Below, piece after piece: positions 1 to 10,059 of a stretch of DNA of 64,000 bases. The stretch comes from Conyzicola lurida (GTDB lineage: Bacteria; Actinomycetota; Actinomycetes; Actinomycetales; Microbacteriaceae). A program made the translations under genes and the position numbers. The notes under the pieces were generated by a model. It saw only the letters and a program-made list of their open reading frames with translations. It made no database searches and was not told the origin of the DNA. The stretch covers positions 1,178,001 to 1,242,000 of the forward strand of contig NZ_JACHMJ010000001.1 in the NCBI RefSeq assembly GCF_014204935.1, read 5' to 3'. Each line of letters starts with the position of its first letter. Position 1 is the first letter of the stretch.

Positions 1-1
1 C

Positions 2-100
2 GGCGTCGCGCCGCGCGAGATCTGGAATGCGCTCTGCGACGCGAGCGATGTGCCCCTCGAACGCCGCTACGGCGTGGGGCTGCGCGAGCCGCGCAACTAG
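2..100 (+). CDS. DUF3046 family protein, C-terminal fragment
   Basis: The window opens inside a gene whose last 32 codons read through to a TAG at 98-100. The tail contains PREIWNALCDASDVPLERR, which matches the conserved C-terminal half of the small DUF3046 proteins (usually 65-80 residues) found immediately upstream of recA in many Actinobacteria. The start lies outside the window. The function of DUF3046 is not known; position next to recA is the main support. The 309 bases that follow hold the recA promoter and no other gene. Confidence 0.75.
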   Translation, partial: GVAPREIWNALCDASDVPLERRYGVGLREPRN

Positions 101-174
101 CGTCCGGCGTCATCCCGCCCGCTCTCTGTTCGCCTGTCGTTCGTCGCAGTGTTCGACACGCGGGGAAGAATCAT

Positions 175-190
175 TCGAACACTCGTTCGT
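175..190 (+). promoter_or_regulatory. LexA (SOS) box of recA
   Basis: TCGAACACTCGTTCGT is a near-perfect match to the Gram-positive/actinobacterial SOS box (TCGAAC-N4-GTTCGA). It lies about 220 bases upstream of recA. A possible -10 hexamer TAGACT is at 198-203, so the box would cover the -35 region and LexA binding would block polymerase. LexA itself is encoded at 26509-27213. Confidence 0.85.
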
Positions 191-409
191 ATCTGAGTAG
201 ACTCCTTCATAGCCCCTCATCGGGTCAGGTTATCCACCGGTCGCGAGCCGGTACGACGCAATGTCGTACCCCACGCCTACGGTGAGATCAACTGAAACCA
301 GCCTTTGTCGGGAGGCTGCGGACCTTGCATCACCGGTCCTCAGCGACACGACAGCCTATGGGCAGCAACCGATCGGCCCACCGCCGACATCACTCCGAGG
401 AGACACACA

Positions 410-1627
410 ATGGCATCAGCAGCAGACCGCGAAAAGGCACTCGACACCGCCCTCGCCCAGATCGACCGCCAGTTCGGCAAGGGTTCCGTTATGCGTCTCG
501 GGAGTGACGAGCGCGCACCCGTCGCCGTGATCCCCACCGGGTCGATCGCCCTCGACGTCGCGCTCGGTATCGGCGGACTTCCCCGCGGCCGCATCGTCGA
601 GATCTACGGACCGGAGTCGTCGGGTAAGACCACGCTGACCCTCCACGCCATCGCCAACGCGCAGCGCGCCGGCGGCATCGCGGCGTTCATCGACGCGGAG
701 CACGCCCTCGACCCGGAGTACGCGCAGAAGCTCGGTGTCGACATCGACGCGCTCCTCGTCTCGCAGCCCGACACCGGCGAGCAGGCCCTCGAGATCGCCG
801 ACATGCTCGTGCGCTCGGGGTCCATCGACCTCGTCGTCATCGACTCCGTAGCCGCTCTTGTTCCGCGCGCCGAGATCGAAGGCGACATGGGCGACTCGCA
901 CGTCGGCCTCCAGGCCCGCCTCATGTCGCAGGCACTGCGCAAGCTCACCGGTGGCCTCAGCCAGACCAACACCACGATGATCTTCATCAACCAGCTGCGC
1001 GAGAAGATCGGTGTCTTCTTCGGCAGCCCCGAGACCACCGCCGGAGGTAAGGCGCTCAAGTTCTACGCGTCGGTGCGCCTCGACATCCGCCGCATCGAGA
1101 CCCTGAAGGACGGCACGGAGGCCTACGGCAACCGCACGCGCGTCAAAGTCGTCAAGAACAAGATGGCACCGCCGTTCAAGCAGGCCGAGTTCGACATCCT
1201 CTACGGCGTCGGTATCTCGCGCGAGAGCAGCCTGATCGACTTCGGCGTCGAGCACGAGATCGTGCGCAAGTCGGGCGCCTGGTACACCTACGACGGCGAC
1301 CAGCTCGGCCAGGGCAAGGACAACTCGCGCAAGTTCCTGCTCGAGAACCCGGCCGTCGCCGCCGAGATCGAGGCGAAGATCATGTTCAAGCTCGGCATCG
1401 GTGCCGAAGGCAAGGCCGCGAAGGATGTCGCCGACAAGGCCGCCGCCGCGGAGCGTGCCGAGGCGAACGCCGCCAAGCTCGCCGCCACGGCGGAGAAGCA
1501 GGCGAAGGCCGCCGCCGGTGCGGCACTCAAGGTGGGCGCGGGTAAGACCGCGGCCGCCAAGGGCGACGCGGCCAACAACATCGCCGCCCGCGCCGACGCC
1601 GAACTGCTGAAGGCAGTCGGGGAGTAA
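410..1627 (+). CDS. recA: Recombinase RecA
   Basis: RecA forms ATP-dependent filaments on single-stranded DNA, carries out homologous strand exchange and triggers LexA self-cleavage. The 405-residue product has the Walker A loop GPESSGKTT (from about residue 67) and the family block [18 protein letters not shown] in the DNA-binding L2 region. The ATG at 410 is chosen because a GAGGAG ribosome site lies just upstream and the protein then begins [15 protein letters not shown]; an in-frame extension to 305 adds non-homologous residues. The last 60 or so residues are an Ala/Lys-rich tail, longer than the acidic tail of most RecA proteins. An SOS box lies upstream, and recX starts 2 bases after the stop. 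Confidence 0.98.
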   Translation: MASAADREKALDTALAQIDRQFGKGSVMRLGSDERAPVAVIPTGSIALDVALGIGGLPRGRIVEIYGPESSGKTTLTLHAIANAQRAGGIAAFIDAEHALDPEYAQKLGVDIDALLVSQPDTGEQALEIADMLVRSGSIDLVVIDSVAALVPRAEIEGDMGDSHVGLQARLMSQALRKLTGGLSQTNTTMIFINQLREKIGVFFGSPETTAGGKALKFYASVRLDIRRIETLKDGTEAYGNRTRVKVVKNKMAPPFKQAEFDILYGVGISRESSLIDFGVEHEIVRKSGAWYTYDGDQLGQGKDNSRKFLLENPAVAAEIEAKIMFKLGIGAEGKAAKDVADKAAAAERAEANAAKLAATAEKQAKAAAGAALKVGAGKTAAAKGDAANNIAARADAELLKAVGE

Positions 1628-1629
1628 TC

Positions 1630-2472
1630 GTGGAGCGTTCCGACGGCCGTCTCGCGACGGTGAGCTATCTCTTCGGTGCACCCGAAGCACCCGCAGAGCA
1701 GCCCACCGTCGACGAGACGCCGGCGGAACGCGCGCCCGACCTGGCTGCTCTGCCCGACTTGGCGGCTCCGGCCGCCGACGGTCGCACCGCCGCCTCCGGG
1801 TGGTACTTGGAGCCCGGCGCCGTCGACGAGAGCGAGCCCGACGAGGTTTCCGAGCCCGAGGTCGAAACGGAGGCGCCCGCCTTGGCGGAGGCCCGCCGGT
1901 TCCTCTCTGCCGTCAAAAAAGACGCACCCGCCGCGACCTCCGGTGTGCGGTTCGTGGAGGAGCCCGACACCCTCGAGAGAACCGATCCGGCGGAGGCCAA
2001 GCCGCCCGTCGTGCGCAAGGCCAGCATCAACGCCCTCGCGCGCAAGGGAATGTCGAGCGCCGAGATGACGACCCTGCTCGAGAACCGCGAGATCGACCCC
2101 GACGAGGTCGCGGCCGAGGTCGAGCGGCTCGAGGCCGCCGGACTCCTCGACGACCGCGTGCTCGCCGACGATCTGGTGCGTACGCTGCGCGACCGCAAGG
2201 GGCTCGGCAAGTCGGCGATCACCGCCGAACTCCGCCGCCGCCAGGTCGACCAGGCCGCGATCGACGAGGCGCTCGAGAGCGTCGACGTCGACGACGAACT
2301 GGAGCGCGCCACCGAGGTCGCGATCAAGCGCGCCGGGCAGCTCAGCTCGTACGACCGCACCACCGCCGAGCGCCGACTGAGCGCGTTCCTCCAGCGCCGC
2401 GGCTACTCCGGCACGGTCGTCGGTGCCGCGGTGAAGGCGGCTCTCGGGCCCGCCGGTCCGCGGTTCCGCTAG
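1630..2472 (+). CDS. recX: Regulatory protein RecX
   Basis: RecX binds RecA filaments and limits their growth. The C-terminal half (about residues 120-280) shows the three-helix RecX repeats, with LEAAGLLDDRVLADDLVRTL and an RRGYSG motif near the end. The first 110-120 residues are acidic, proline/alanine-rich and of low complexity, making this protein (280 residues) much longer than a typical RecX of 150-200. The GTG at 1630 lies 2 bases after the recA stop, so the pair is surely co-transcribed and SOS-induced. A later start is possible, because the N-terminal extension has no recognisable domain. Confidence 0.9.
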   Translation: MERSDGRLATVSYLFGAPEAPAEQPTVDETPAERAPDLAALPDLAAPAADGRTAASGWYLEPGAVDESEPDEVSEPEVETEAPALAEARRFLSAVKKDAPAATSGVRFVEEPDTLERTDPAEAKPPVVRKASINALARKGMSSAEMTTLLENREIDPDEVAAEVERLEAAGLLDDRVLADDLVRTLRDRKGLGKSAITAELRRRQVDQAAIDEALESVDVDDELERATEVAIKRAGQLSSYDRTTAERRLSAFLQRRGYSGTVVGAAVKAALGPAGPRFR

Positions 2473-2558
2473 GTCTCACCGGCCGTCGCCGACGCGCCCG
2501 CCGCTGAGGTCACCCTTCGGTGAACCGGCCGCCCCGGAGTCCTACACTGGACACCACT

Positions 2559-4193
2559 ATGACCCTCGTCGCACCCTTCTCTCCCGCGCCAGAAGCCGAC
2601 CGCGTGCGCACCTACGAGGTGCGCACCTACGGCTGCCAGATGAACGTGCACGACTCCGAGCGGTTGAGCGGATCGCTCGAGGCCGCCGGGTACGTGAAGG
2701 CGTCCGAGGGCCAGGCCGACATCGTCGTGATCAACACCTGCGCCGTGCGCGAGAACGCCGACAACAAGCTGTACGGAAACCTCGGAATCCTCGCCTCGAT
2801 CAAGAAGCAGCACGAGGGGATGCAGATCGCGGTCGGCGGTTGTCTCGCGCAGAAGGACAAGTCCGTCATCCTCGAGAAGGCGCCGTGGGTCGACGTCGTC
2901 TTCGGCACCCACAACATGGGCTCGCTGCCCACCCTGCTCGAGCGGGCGCGGCACAACGAGGAAGCGCAGATCGAGATCCTCGAGTCGCTCGACGTCTTCC
3001 CCTCCACACTTCCCACCCGACGCGAGTCCACCTACAGCGGCTGGGTGTCCGTCTCCGTCGGCTGTAACAACACCTGCACCTTCTGCATCGTTCCCGCCCT
3101 CCGCGGCAAAGAGAAGGACCGCCGTCCGGGCGACGTGCTCGCCGAGATCCAGGCGCTGGTCGACGACGGCGCGATCGAGGTCACGCTGCTCGGCCAGAAC
3201 GTCAACTCGTACGGTGTCGAGTTCGGAGACCGTCAGGCGTTCGGCAAGCTGCTGCGCGCCGCCGGCCAGATCGAGGGTCTCGAACGCATCCGCTTCACGA
3301 GCCCGCACCCCGCCGCTTTCACCGACGACGTGATCCACGCCATGGCGGAGACTCCGGCCGTGATGCCGCAGCTGCACATGCCTCTGCAGTCCGGGTCGGA
3401 CCGCATCCTCAAGGCGATGAAGCGCAGCTACCGCTCGGAGAAGTTCCTCGGGATCCTCGACCGGGTGCGCGCCCGCATCCCGAACGCCGCAATCAGCACC
3501 GACATCATCGTCGGGTTCCCCGGCGAAACCGAAGAGGACTTCCAGGAGACCCTGCGCGTCGTCGAGGCCGCACGGTTCGCCTCCGCCTTCACCTTCCAGT
3601 ACTCGATCCGGCCCGGCACTCCCGCGGCGACCATGGACGACCAGGTGCCGAAGGCCGTCGTGCAGGAGCGCTACGAGCGCCTTACCGCGCTGCAGGACCA
3701 CATCTCGCGCGAGGAGAACCAGAAGCTCGTGGGCGAGGTCGTCAACGTCCTGGTCTCCGCGAGCGACGGAAAGAAGCACGCCGAGACCCACCGCCTCTCC
3801 GGCCGCGCCGAGGACTCCCGCCTCGTGCACTTCGACGTACCGGTCGGCAGCGAGACCCCGCGCCCCGGCGACGTCGTGACGGTGCGCATCAGCGAGGCCG
3901 CATCGTTCCATCTGGTGGCGGATGCCGCACCCGGCGAATCGCTCATCATCCGCCGCACCCGCTCGGGCGACGCCTGGGACCGCGCCGAGGCCGAGTCGTG
4001 CGGCGTCCCCGCGCCCGCCGGTGCCGCGAGCGAGCCGGGCCGCGTCTCGCTCGGGCTGCCCAGTCTGCGCATCGGTACCGGCAGCATCGGTCCGGGTTCG
4101 CCCCTGCCGCTCACCGCCGTTCGCCGCACGACACCGGCGACCCCGCAGGTCTCCACCGTGCCGATCTACGACGTCACCGATGGCGAGCGCTGA
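2559..4193 (+). CDS. miaB: tRNA-2-methylthio-N6-dimethylallyladenosine synthase MiaB
   Basis: This radical-SAM methylthiotransferase adds the 2-methylthio group to isopentenyl-A37 of tRNAs. The N-terminal UPF0004 domain begins [16 protein letters not shown], with further cluster cysteines in INTCAVREN and GGCLAQ. The radical-SAM motif is [12 protein letters not shown], followed by [15 protein letters not shown] domain occupies about residues 385-455. The ATG at 2559 was preferred over a GTG at 2520 because homology starts soon after it. TACACT lies 16 bases upstream, so the mRNA may be nearly leaderless. About 88 residues after TRAM form a Pro/Gly/Ser-rich tail that most MiaB proteins lack. 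The gene overlaps miaA by 14 bases, so both steps of the modification are coupled. Confidence 0.95.
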   Translation: MTLVAPFSPAPEADRVRTYEVRTYGCQMNVHDSERLSGSLEAAGYVKASEGQADIVVINTCAVRENADNKLYGNLGILASIKKQHEGMQIAVGGCLAQKDKSVILEKAPWVDVVFGTHNMGSLPTLLERARHNEEAQIEILESLDVFPSTLPTRRESTYSGWVSVSVGCNNTCTFCIVPALRGKEKDRRPGDVLAEIQALVDDGAIEVTLLGQNVNSYGVEFGDRQAFGKLLRAAGQIEGLERIRFTSPHPAAFTDDVIHAMAETPAVMPQLHMPLQSGSDRILKAMKRSYRSEKFLGILDRVRARIPNAAISTDIIVGFPGETEEDFQETLRVVEAARFASAFTFQYSIRPGTPAATMDDQVPKAVVQERYERLTALQDHISREENQKLVGEVVNVLVSASDGKKHAETHRLSGRAEDSRLVHFDVPVGSETPRPGDVVTVRISEAASFHLVADAAPGESLIIRRTRSGDAWDRAEAESCGVPAPAGAASEPGRVSLGLPSLRIGTGSIGPGSPLPLTAVRRTTPATPQVSTVPIYDVTDGER

Positions 4194-5112
4194 CCCCGCC
4201 GGTCGCCCGCTGATCGTCGTCGTCGGCGCCACCGGCACCGGAAAGAGCGGCCTGTCCCTCGACCTCGCGGAGGCCCTCGCGGCGCGGGGGCAGGCGACCG
4301 AGATCGTCAACGCGGACGCCATGCAGCTGTACCGCGGCATGGACATCGGGACTGCCAAGCTGCCGCAGGCCGACCGCCGCGGCATCCCGCATCACCTGCT
4401 CGACGTGCTCGACGTCGGCGACGAGGCGAGTGTCGCCGACTACCAGGCCGAGGCACGCGCGGCCATCGACGGCATCGTCGGGCGGGGCGCCGTGCCGATC
4501 CTCGTCGGCGGGTCGGGGCTGTACGTCTCGAGCGTCATCTACGACTTCCGGTTCCCCGGCACCGACCCCGTGATCCGGGAGCGGTTGGAGGCCGAGCTCG
4601 TGGCCAGCGGCCCCGGCATGATGCACCGCCGGTTATCCGCGGTCGATCCCGTCGCGGCCGACGCCATCGGCCCGAGCAACGGGCGCCGGCTGGTGCGCGC
4701 CCTCGAGGTGTTCGAGATGACGGGCGAGCCGTTCGGCGCCGGACTGCCGAGCGACGAGGCGCTGTGGCGGCCGAGCACGATCTTCGGGGTGCGCGCCCCG
4801 CGCGAGCAACTCGTGGCCAGGCTCGACGAGCGCGTCGAGCAGATGTGGCGCGACGGACTCGTCGCCGAGGTCGAGGGGCTGCTGCCGCGCGGCCTCGGAG
4901 TCACCGCCGCCCGCGCCATCGGCTACGCGCAGGCCGCGGCGCAGGTGCGCGGCGAGCTCACCGAGCGCGAGGCGATCGAGCAGACCGCCGTCCTCACCCG
5001 CAAGTACGCGCGGCGGCAGGTCGGCTGGTTCCGCCGGTACGAGGCGATCAACTGGCTCGAGTACGACGACCCGCAGCTTGTGTCGAGCGCGCTCGATAAG
5101 CTGAACCCGTGA
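4180..5112 (+). CDS. miaA: tRNA dimethylallyltransferase MiaA
   Basis: MiaA transfers the dimethylallyl group to N6 of A37 in tRNAs reading UNN codons, making the substrate for MiaB. The 310-residue product has the P-loop GATGTGKS near the N-terminus, then [17 protein letters not shown] and the PHHLLDV block. The C-terminal part contains RAIGYAQ and the [12 protein letters not shown] motif typical of the family. The ATG at 4180 sits inside the end of miaB; the same frame is open far upstream but only as a shadow of miaB. It ends in a 4-base overlap with dapF. Confidence 0.96.
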   Translation: MASADPAGRPLIVVVGATGTGKSGLSLDLAEALAARGQATEIVNADAMQLYRGMDIGTAKLPQADRRGIPHHLLDVLDVGDEASVADYQAEARAAIDGIVGRGAVPILVGGSGLYVSSVIYDFRFPGTDPVIRERLEAELVASGPGMMHRRLSAVDPVAADAIGPSNGRRLVRALEVFEMTGEPFGAGLPSDEALWRPSTIFGVRAPREQLVARLDERVEQMWRDGLVAEVEGLLPRGLGVTAARAIGYAQAAAQVRGELTEREAIEQTAVLTRKYARRQVGWFRRYEAINWLEYDDPQLVSSALDKLNP

Positions 5113-5984
5113 CTAATCTCCACTTCACCAAGGGCCACGGCACCGGCAACGACTTCGTGCTCTTCTCCGACCCGGATGGCGCGATCGACCTGACTCCGGC
5201 CCAGGTCGCGGCCATCGCCGACCGCCACTTCGGTGTGGGCGGCGACGGTGTCCTGCGCGCGGTGCGGTCGACGCACATCGCCGAGGGCGCGGAAGCCCTC
5301 GCCGAAGACGACTCCGCCGAGTGGTTCATGGACTACCGCAACTCCGACGGCAGCATCGCGGAGATGTGCGGCAACGGCATCCGCGTCTTCGCCCGTTACC
5401 TGATCGAGAACGGTCTCGCCACGCTCGAGCCCGGCGACACCCTCGCCATCGGTACGCGCGCCGGCGTGCGCGACGTGCAGCGCAACCTCAGCGGTTTCCA
5501 GGTCGACCTCGGGCGCTGGTCGCTCGAGGGCGGCGAGCCGCTCGTCCGCGCGAAGGACCTCGCGGTCGCGCGCCCCGGTCTCGGCATCAACGTCGGCAAC
5601 CCGCACGTCGTGGTGGCGCTCGCCAGCTACGACGAGCTCGAGAGCGCCGACCTCTCCTACATCCCGCAGCTCGAGCCCGAGGCTCTCGACGGCGCGAACG
5701 TCGAGTTCGTCGTGCCCGCCGACCCGATGATCAAGGACGGCGTCGGCTACATCCGCATGCGCGTGCACGAGCGGGGCAGCGGCGAGACCCTGTCCTGCGG
5801 CACCGGCGCGGCCGCGGCCGCCCTCGCCACTCGTCACTGGGCGGGCGCCGGCGCTCCCAACCAGTGGAAGGTCGAGGTGCCCGGCGGCACCGTCGGCGTG
5901 CGGATGTTCCCGACCGAGGACGGCGAGCACGTGTCGCTCAGCGGACCGGCCGACCTCGTCTTCGAGGGCGAACTGCGCTTCTAA
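5109..5984 (+). CDS. dapF: Diaminopimelate epimerase DapF
   Basis: DapF interconverts LL- and meso-diaminopimelate for lysine and peptidoglycan synthesis. The 291-residue protein has the N-terminal [12 protein letters not shown] motif. The two catalytic cysteines lie in [20 protein letters not shown] and in [13 protein letters not shown]. The GTG start overlaps the miaA stop (GTGA), indicating coupled translation. Length and motif order are normal for the family. Confidence 0.97.
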   Translation: MTNLHFTKGHGTGNDFVLFSDPDGAIDLTPAQVAAIADRHFGVGGDGVLRAVRSTHIAEGAEALAEDDSAEWFMDYRNSDGSIAEMCGNGIRVFARYLIENGLATLEPGDTLAIGTRAGVRDVQRNLSGFQVDLGRWSLEGGEPLVRAKDLAVARPGLGINVGNPHVVVALASYDELESADLSYIPQLEPEALDGANVEFVVPADPMIKDGVGYIRMRVHERGSGETLSCGTGAAAAALATRHWAGAGAPNQWKVEVPGGTVGVRMFPTEDGEHVSLSGPADLVFEGELRF

Positions 5985-6014
5985 TCCCTGTTTGTCGAAC
6001 GAGATCGGATACCC

Positions 6015-7034
6015 ATGCTTCCCCTGAAACTCGGTTACAAGGCTTCGGCCGAACAGTTCGCTCCGCGGGAGTTGGTGGAGATTGCGGTGCTGGCGGAGAA
6101 GCACGGCATGGAGTCCGTCGCGGTGTCCGACCATTTCCAGCCGTGGCGGCACACCGGCGGGCACGCCCCGTTCTCGCTGGCCTGGATGGCAGCGGTCGGC
6201 GAGCGCACGTCGACGGTGCAGATCGGCACGTCAGTGATGACGCCGACGTTCCGCTACAACCCTGCGGTGATCGCGCAGGCGTTCGCGACCCTGGGCTGCC
6301 TGTATCCGGGCCGCATCATGCTCGGTGTGGGAACGGGGGAGGCTCTGAACGAGATCGCGACCGGGTTCCGGGGTGCGGGGGAGCAGGACTGGCCGGAGTT
6401 CAAGGAACGCTACGCCCGCCTCCGGGAGGCCATCAGCCTGATGCGTGCTCTCTGGTCGGAGGACAAAGTGAACTTCGACGGCGAGTACTACTCCACGCAC
6501 GACGCCTCCATCTACGACCGTCCGGAGGGCGGCATCCCCGTCTACATCGCCGCCGGCGGGCCGCTGGTCGCCGGGTACGCGGGCCGGGCGGGGGACGGTT
6601 TCATCTGCACCTCGGGCAAGGGAATGGACCTGTACACGGAGAAGCTGCTGCCCGCGGTCGAAGCCGGGGCGGAGAAGGCGGGGCGGGACTCGGCCGGGAT
6701 CGACCGGATGATCGAGATCAAGCTGTCTTACGACACGGACCCGGAGAAAGCTCTGGAGAACACGCGGTTCTGGGCTCCGTTGTCGCTGTCGAAGGAGCAG
6801 AAGCACGACATCACCGACCCGTCGGAGATGGAGAAGGCCGCCGACGCGCTGCCGATCGAGCAGGTCGCCGAGAGGTGGATCGTCGGTTCGGACCCGGAGG
6901 AGACGGTGGAGGCGATCGGAAAGTACATCGACGCCGGATTCAACCATCTGGTCTTCCACGGTCCCGGACACGATCAGGCCCGGTTCCTGGAGCAGTTCGA
7001 ACGCGACCTCGCACCCCGGCTCCGCGCCCGTTGA
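6015..7034 (+). CDS. fgd: F420-dependent glucose-6-phosphate dehydrogenase
   Basis: Fgd oxidises glucose 6-phosphate to 6-phosphogluconolactone while reducing coenzyme F420, which supplies F420H2-dependent reductases. The 339-residue product follows mycobacterial Fgd1 closely: [83 protein letters not shown] and [11 protein letters not shown]. It has a luciferase-like TIM-barrel fold. It starts 30 bases after dapF. Its presence implies that the organism makes F420, though no F420 synthesis gene is in the window. Confidence 0.95.
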   Translation: MLPLKLGYKASAEQFAPRELVEIAVLAEKHGMESVAVSDHFQPWRHTGGHAPFSLAWMAAVGERTSTVQIGTSVMTPTFRYNPAVIAQAFATLGCLYPGRIMLGVGTGEALNEIATGFRGAGEQDWPEFKERYARLREAISLMRALWSEDKVNFDGEYYSTHDASIYDRPEGGIPVYIAAGGPLVAGYAGRAGDGFICTSGKGMDLYTEKLLPAVEAGAEKAGRDSAGIDRMIEIKLSYDTDPEKALENTRFWAPLSLSKEQKHDITDPSEMEKAADALPIEQVAERWIVGSDPEETVEAIGKYIDAGFNHLVFHGPGHDQARFLEQFERDLAPRLRAR

Positions 7035-7195
7035 CCCTTAGCCGAATCGGCGGTCGGCGGCCACTGATTTTGACGATGTGAAGCAATATGACCGACCGTG
7101 ACCTCGGCTTACCGCCGGGTAGACAGTCTCGGAAAAGACCCGAATAGCGTCGAAGGCGTCGGGGAATCGCCCCGATCCAGACTTCGGGGGTTCGT

Positions 7196-8350
7196 ATGTC
7201 GACGCACGGCGGCGGTCACGAGGGCATTGCTCTCCACTGGTATCTGCCGACGGCCGGCGAGTCCCGGTCGTTCCAGAACGGCGGCACGAACGTCCACGTC
7301 CCGGTCGAGCTGCAGACCGACGCCGGATTCCGCGCTCCGAGCCTGAGCTACCTCTCGCAGGTCGCCCTCGGACTCGAGGAGACCGGCTTCGAGTCGGTGC
7401 TGGTACCGACCGGCTCCTACTGCGAAGACCCGTGGGTCGTGGCATCCGCCCTCGTCGCCCGCACGAGCACGCTGCGGTTCCTCGTCGCCCTGCACCCCCG
7501 CACGACCACCCCCGCGCTCACCGCCCATCAGGCGGCGAGTTTCCAGCGCCTCTCGGGCGGCCGGCTCGCGCTCAACGTCGTCACGGGAGAGCCTGGCGCC
7601 GAGGCCCGCCGCCACGGCGACACCGGCGATAAGACGGCGCAGTACAAGCGCACCGACGAGTTCCTCTCCGTCGTGCGGGCCCTCGGTGCCGGCGAGACCG
7701 TCGACGTCGTCGGCGAGTACTACTCGGTCGAGGGCGCGACCATCGCCAGCGCCCGTCGTCCCGCTCCCGCCGTCGCCCCGGAGGTCTGGTTCGGCGGCTC
7801 CTCCGACCAGGCGCTGCCCGTCGCCGGCGCCCACGCCGACGTCTACCTCTCCTGGCTCGAGCCTCTCGACCAGCTCGCCGAGAAGATCGACCGCGTGAGA
7901 TCGGCCGCCGCCGCGTTCGGCCGCGAACCGCGCTTCGGCGTGCGCTCCTGGGTGCTCGCCCGCGAGACCGACGACGAGGCCTTCGCCGCGGCCGAAGACC
8001 ACCTCGCCGGCCTCGACGACCAGCGCCTCGCCGCGACCCGCCCGTTGTTGCTCGGCCGCCAGTCCGTCGGACAGCAGCGCGGCCAGGCGCTGCTCGAGCA
8101 CGCCGACCACCGCGACCCGCAGAGCCTGCGAATCGCCCGCAACCTGTGGGGCGGCTTCGGCCTGCTCGCCGGCGGACCCGCGCTCGGCTTCGTCGGCGGC
8201 TACGCGGCCATCGCCGACCGGTTCGAGGAGTTCGCCGCCCTCGGCGTCACCGACTTCATCCTCTCCGGCTTTCCCAATCTCGAGGAATCGCGCTGGGTCG
8301 GCGAGGGGATCATCCCCGAGCTGCGCCGCCGCGGCCTCTCCCGCCACTGA
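7196..8350 (+). CDS. LLM-class flavin-dependent monooxygenase (SsuD-like)
   Basis: This is a luciferase-like monooxygenase of 384 residues, the size of alkanesulfonate monooxygenase SsuD (about 380). SsuD-type signatures are LHWYLPT at the N-terminus, the FQNGGTNVHVPVE loop, FLVALHPRTTTPALTAHQAASFQRLSGGRLALNVVTG and the late AGGPALGFVGGYAAIADRFEEF. Family members use FMNH2 and O2 to cleave C-S or C-N bonds; the substrate here is unknown. The ATG at 7196 begins the long catabolic operon that runs to 19853. The 161 bases upstream contain no gene and presumably the operon promoter, which I could not define with confidence. Confidence 0.88.
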   Translation: MSTHGGGHEGIALHWYLPTAGESRSFQNGGTNVHVPVELQTDAGFRAPSLSYLSQVALGLEETGFESVLVPTGSYCEDPWVVASALVARTSTLRFLVALHPRTTTPALTAHQAASFQRLSGGRLALNVVTGEPGAEARRHGDTGDKTAQYKRTDEFLSVVRALGAGETVDVVGEYYSVEGATIASARRPAPAVAPEVWFGGSSDQALPVAGAHADVYLSWLEPLDQLAEKIDRVRSAAAAFGREPRFGVRSWVLARETDDEAFAAAEDHLAGLDDQRLAATRPLLLGRQSVGQQRGQALLEHADHRDPQSLRIARNLWGGFGLLAGGPALGFVGGYAAIADRFEEFAALGVTDFILSGFPNLEESRWVGEGIIPELRRRGLSRH

Positions 8351-8406
8351 CCAGCCCACCACCGACCACACGATCACAGCCCACCCGATCACAGCAAAGG
8401 ATCCCC

Positions 8407-10038
8407 ATGAAGCACCACCGTCTCGCCCTCCCGGCCATCGCGGCCGCCGCGGCGCTCGCGCTCAGTGCCTGCGCCTCCGGCCCCGCCGCGACCACCGACG
8501 ACAACGCCGAACCCGTCACTGGCGGCAGCCTCACCTGGGGCGTCAGCGTCGAGCCCGTCTGCTACAACCCGCAGCGCTCGGGCCAGCAGAACTCGTTCCC
8601 GATCATCCGCAACTTCGCGGAGTCGCTCGTCGGCAAGGACAGCGACGGCGAGTACACGCCGTGGCTCGCCGACTCCTGGGACATCAGCGAGGACGGCCTC
8701 ACCTACGACCTCCACCTGCGCGAGGGAGTCGAGTTCACCGACGGCACGGTCTTCGACGCCGAGGCGGTCAAGACCAACCTCGACTTCGTCGCCGACCCGG
8801 CCAACGCCACGGCGGCGGGAACCGGCCTCACCAACTTCAGCGGTGCCACCGTCATCGACGCGAACACGATCGAACTGACCCTCAAGACGCCGGATGCCGC
8901 ATTCCTCGACACCCTCGCCTCGATCACCACCTCGATCCTCTCGCCCGCCTCGCTCGCGCTGCCCGACAACGACCTCTGCGCCGCGACGTCCGACCTCGTC
9001 GGCACCGGCCCGTTCATCCTCTCCGACTACCAGGCCGGCCAGGAGATCACCTTCACGGCGAACGAGGACTACGACTCGGCGCCCGGGTACGCGGCCCACA
9101 CCGGCCGCGCCTACCTCGACTCGGTGACCTACCGTTTCCTGCCCGAGGCGACGGTGCGCACCGGCGCTCTGAGTTCCAACCAGGTCGACATCATCGAGGG
9201 CGTGCAGGTCACCGATACCACGCTGTTCCAGGACCAGCCCGGCTACGTCTACGAGACCGGCCCCTCGACCGGCACCGCGTTCAGCCTCAACGTCAACACC
9301 CGCATCGCCCCGGCCGACGACGCGCGCGTGCGCCAGGCTCTGCGCGACGGCTTCGACCTCGACGCCCTCGTCGAGAACCAGTACCTCGGTACCGTGCAGC
9401 GCGCGTTCTCGAGCATCGGCCCGGACAGCCCGTTCTACGACGAGTCCCTCGAGGGTTCGTGGGGCAATGACGTCGACGGCGCGAACGACCTGCTCGACGA
9501 GGCCGGCTGGACCGAGCGCGACGGCGACGGCTACCGCACGAAGGACGGCGAGCGCCTGACGATCGTCGTGGGCTACCCGGAGCCGTACATCCGCGACCAG
9601 CGCGACGTGCTGCTCCAGGCGATCCAGGCCCAGGTCAAGGAGAACATCGGACTCGACCTCGACGTGCAGAGCATCTCGTCGGCCCAGTTCACGGACGAGC
9701 TCGCGACGTCGAGCTGGACGGTCTACCCGAACACGCTGCCGACCTCCGACCCGTCGATCCTGTTCCGCAGCCTGTTCGGCAGCGAGGGCTTCCTCTACGC
9801 CAAGGACACGGCGGCGTCCCTCGACGAGCTGATCGCGCAGAGCCGCCAGACCTCGGTCGCCTCCGAGCGCAAGGCGGCGTTCGACGAGATCCAGCAGACG
9901 GTCGTCGACGACGCCCGCTATATCCCGCTCTACCACCCGGTCTACACGGTCGCCTCGACCGATCTCGTGCACGGCATCTCGTTCGAGCCGCAGCTCAACT
10001 CGCCCGCGAGCTCGTACGACCTGTGGACCACGAAGTAG
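8407..10038 (+). CDS. ABC transporter substrate-binding lipoprotein (family 5, peptide/opine type)
   Basis: The 543-residue protein starts with a lipoprotein signal peptide ending in a lipobox (LSACAS, Cys at about 19), so it is anchored outside the membrane. The mature part has the SBP_bac_5 features GGSLTWGVSVEP, PWLADSWDISEDGLTYDLHLREGV and FTDGTVFDAEAVK. It should capture a peptide-like or opine-like solute and hand it to the permeases encoded just downstream. The ATG at 8407 is required for the signal peptide; the same frame is open upstream only as a shadow of the previous gene. The ligand cannot be predicted from sequence. Confidence 0.92.
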   Translation: MKHHRLALPAIAAAAALALSACASGPAATTDDNAEPVTGGSLTWGVSVEPVCYNPQRSGQQNSFPIIRNFAESLVGKDSDGEYTPWLADSWDISEDGLTYDLHLREGVEFTDGTVFDAEAVKTNLDFVADPANATAAGTGLTNFSGATVIDANTIELTLKTPDAAFLDTLASITTSILSPASLALPDNDLCAATSDLVGTGPFILSDYQAGQEITFTANEDYDSAPGYAAHTGRAYLDSVTYRFLPEATVRTGALSSNQVDIIEGVQVTDTTLFQDQPGYVYETGPSTGTAFSLNVNTRIAPADDARVRQALRDGFDLDALVENQYLGTVQRAFSSIGPDSPFYDESLEGSWGNDVDGANDLLDEAGWTERDGDGYRTKDGERLTIVVGYPEPYIRDQRDVLLQAIQAQVKENIGLDLDVQSISSAQFTDELATSSWTVYPNTLPTSDPSILFRSLFGSEGFLYAKDTAASLDELIAQSRQTSVASERKAAFDEIQQTVVDDARYIPLYHPVYTVASTDLVHGISFEPQLNSPASSYDLWTTK

Positions 10039-10059
10039 CCAGTCAGTAGGGGAGTGAAG

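Noticed and set aside
2469-4385. Long minus-strand frame opposite miaB
   Set aside because: Antisense to miaB and miaA, with no motif or ribosome site.
7035-7195. Riboswitch or defined promoter before the monooxygenase operon
   Set aside because: Some GC-rich repeats and TTGAC-like strings are present, but no consistent -35/-10 pair or conserved RNA motif could be identified.
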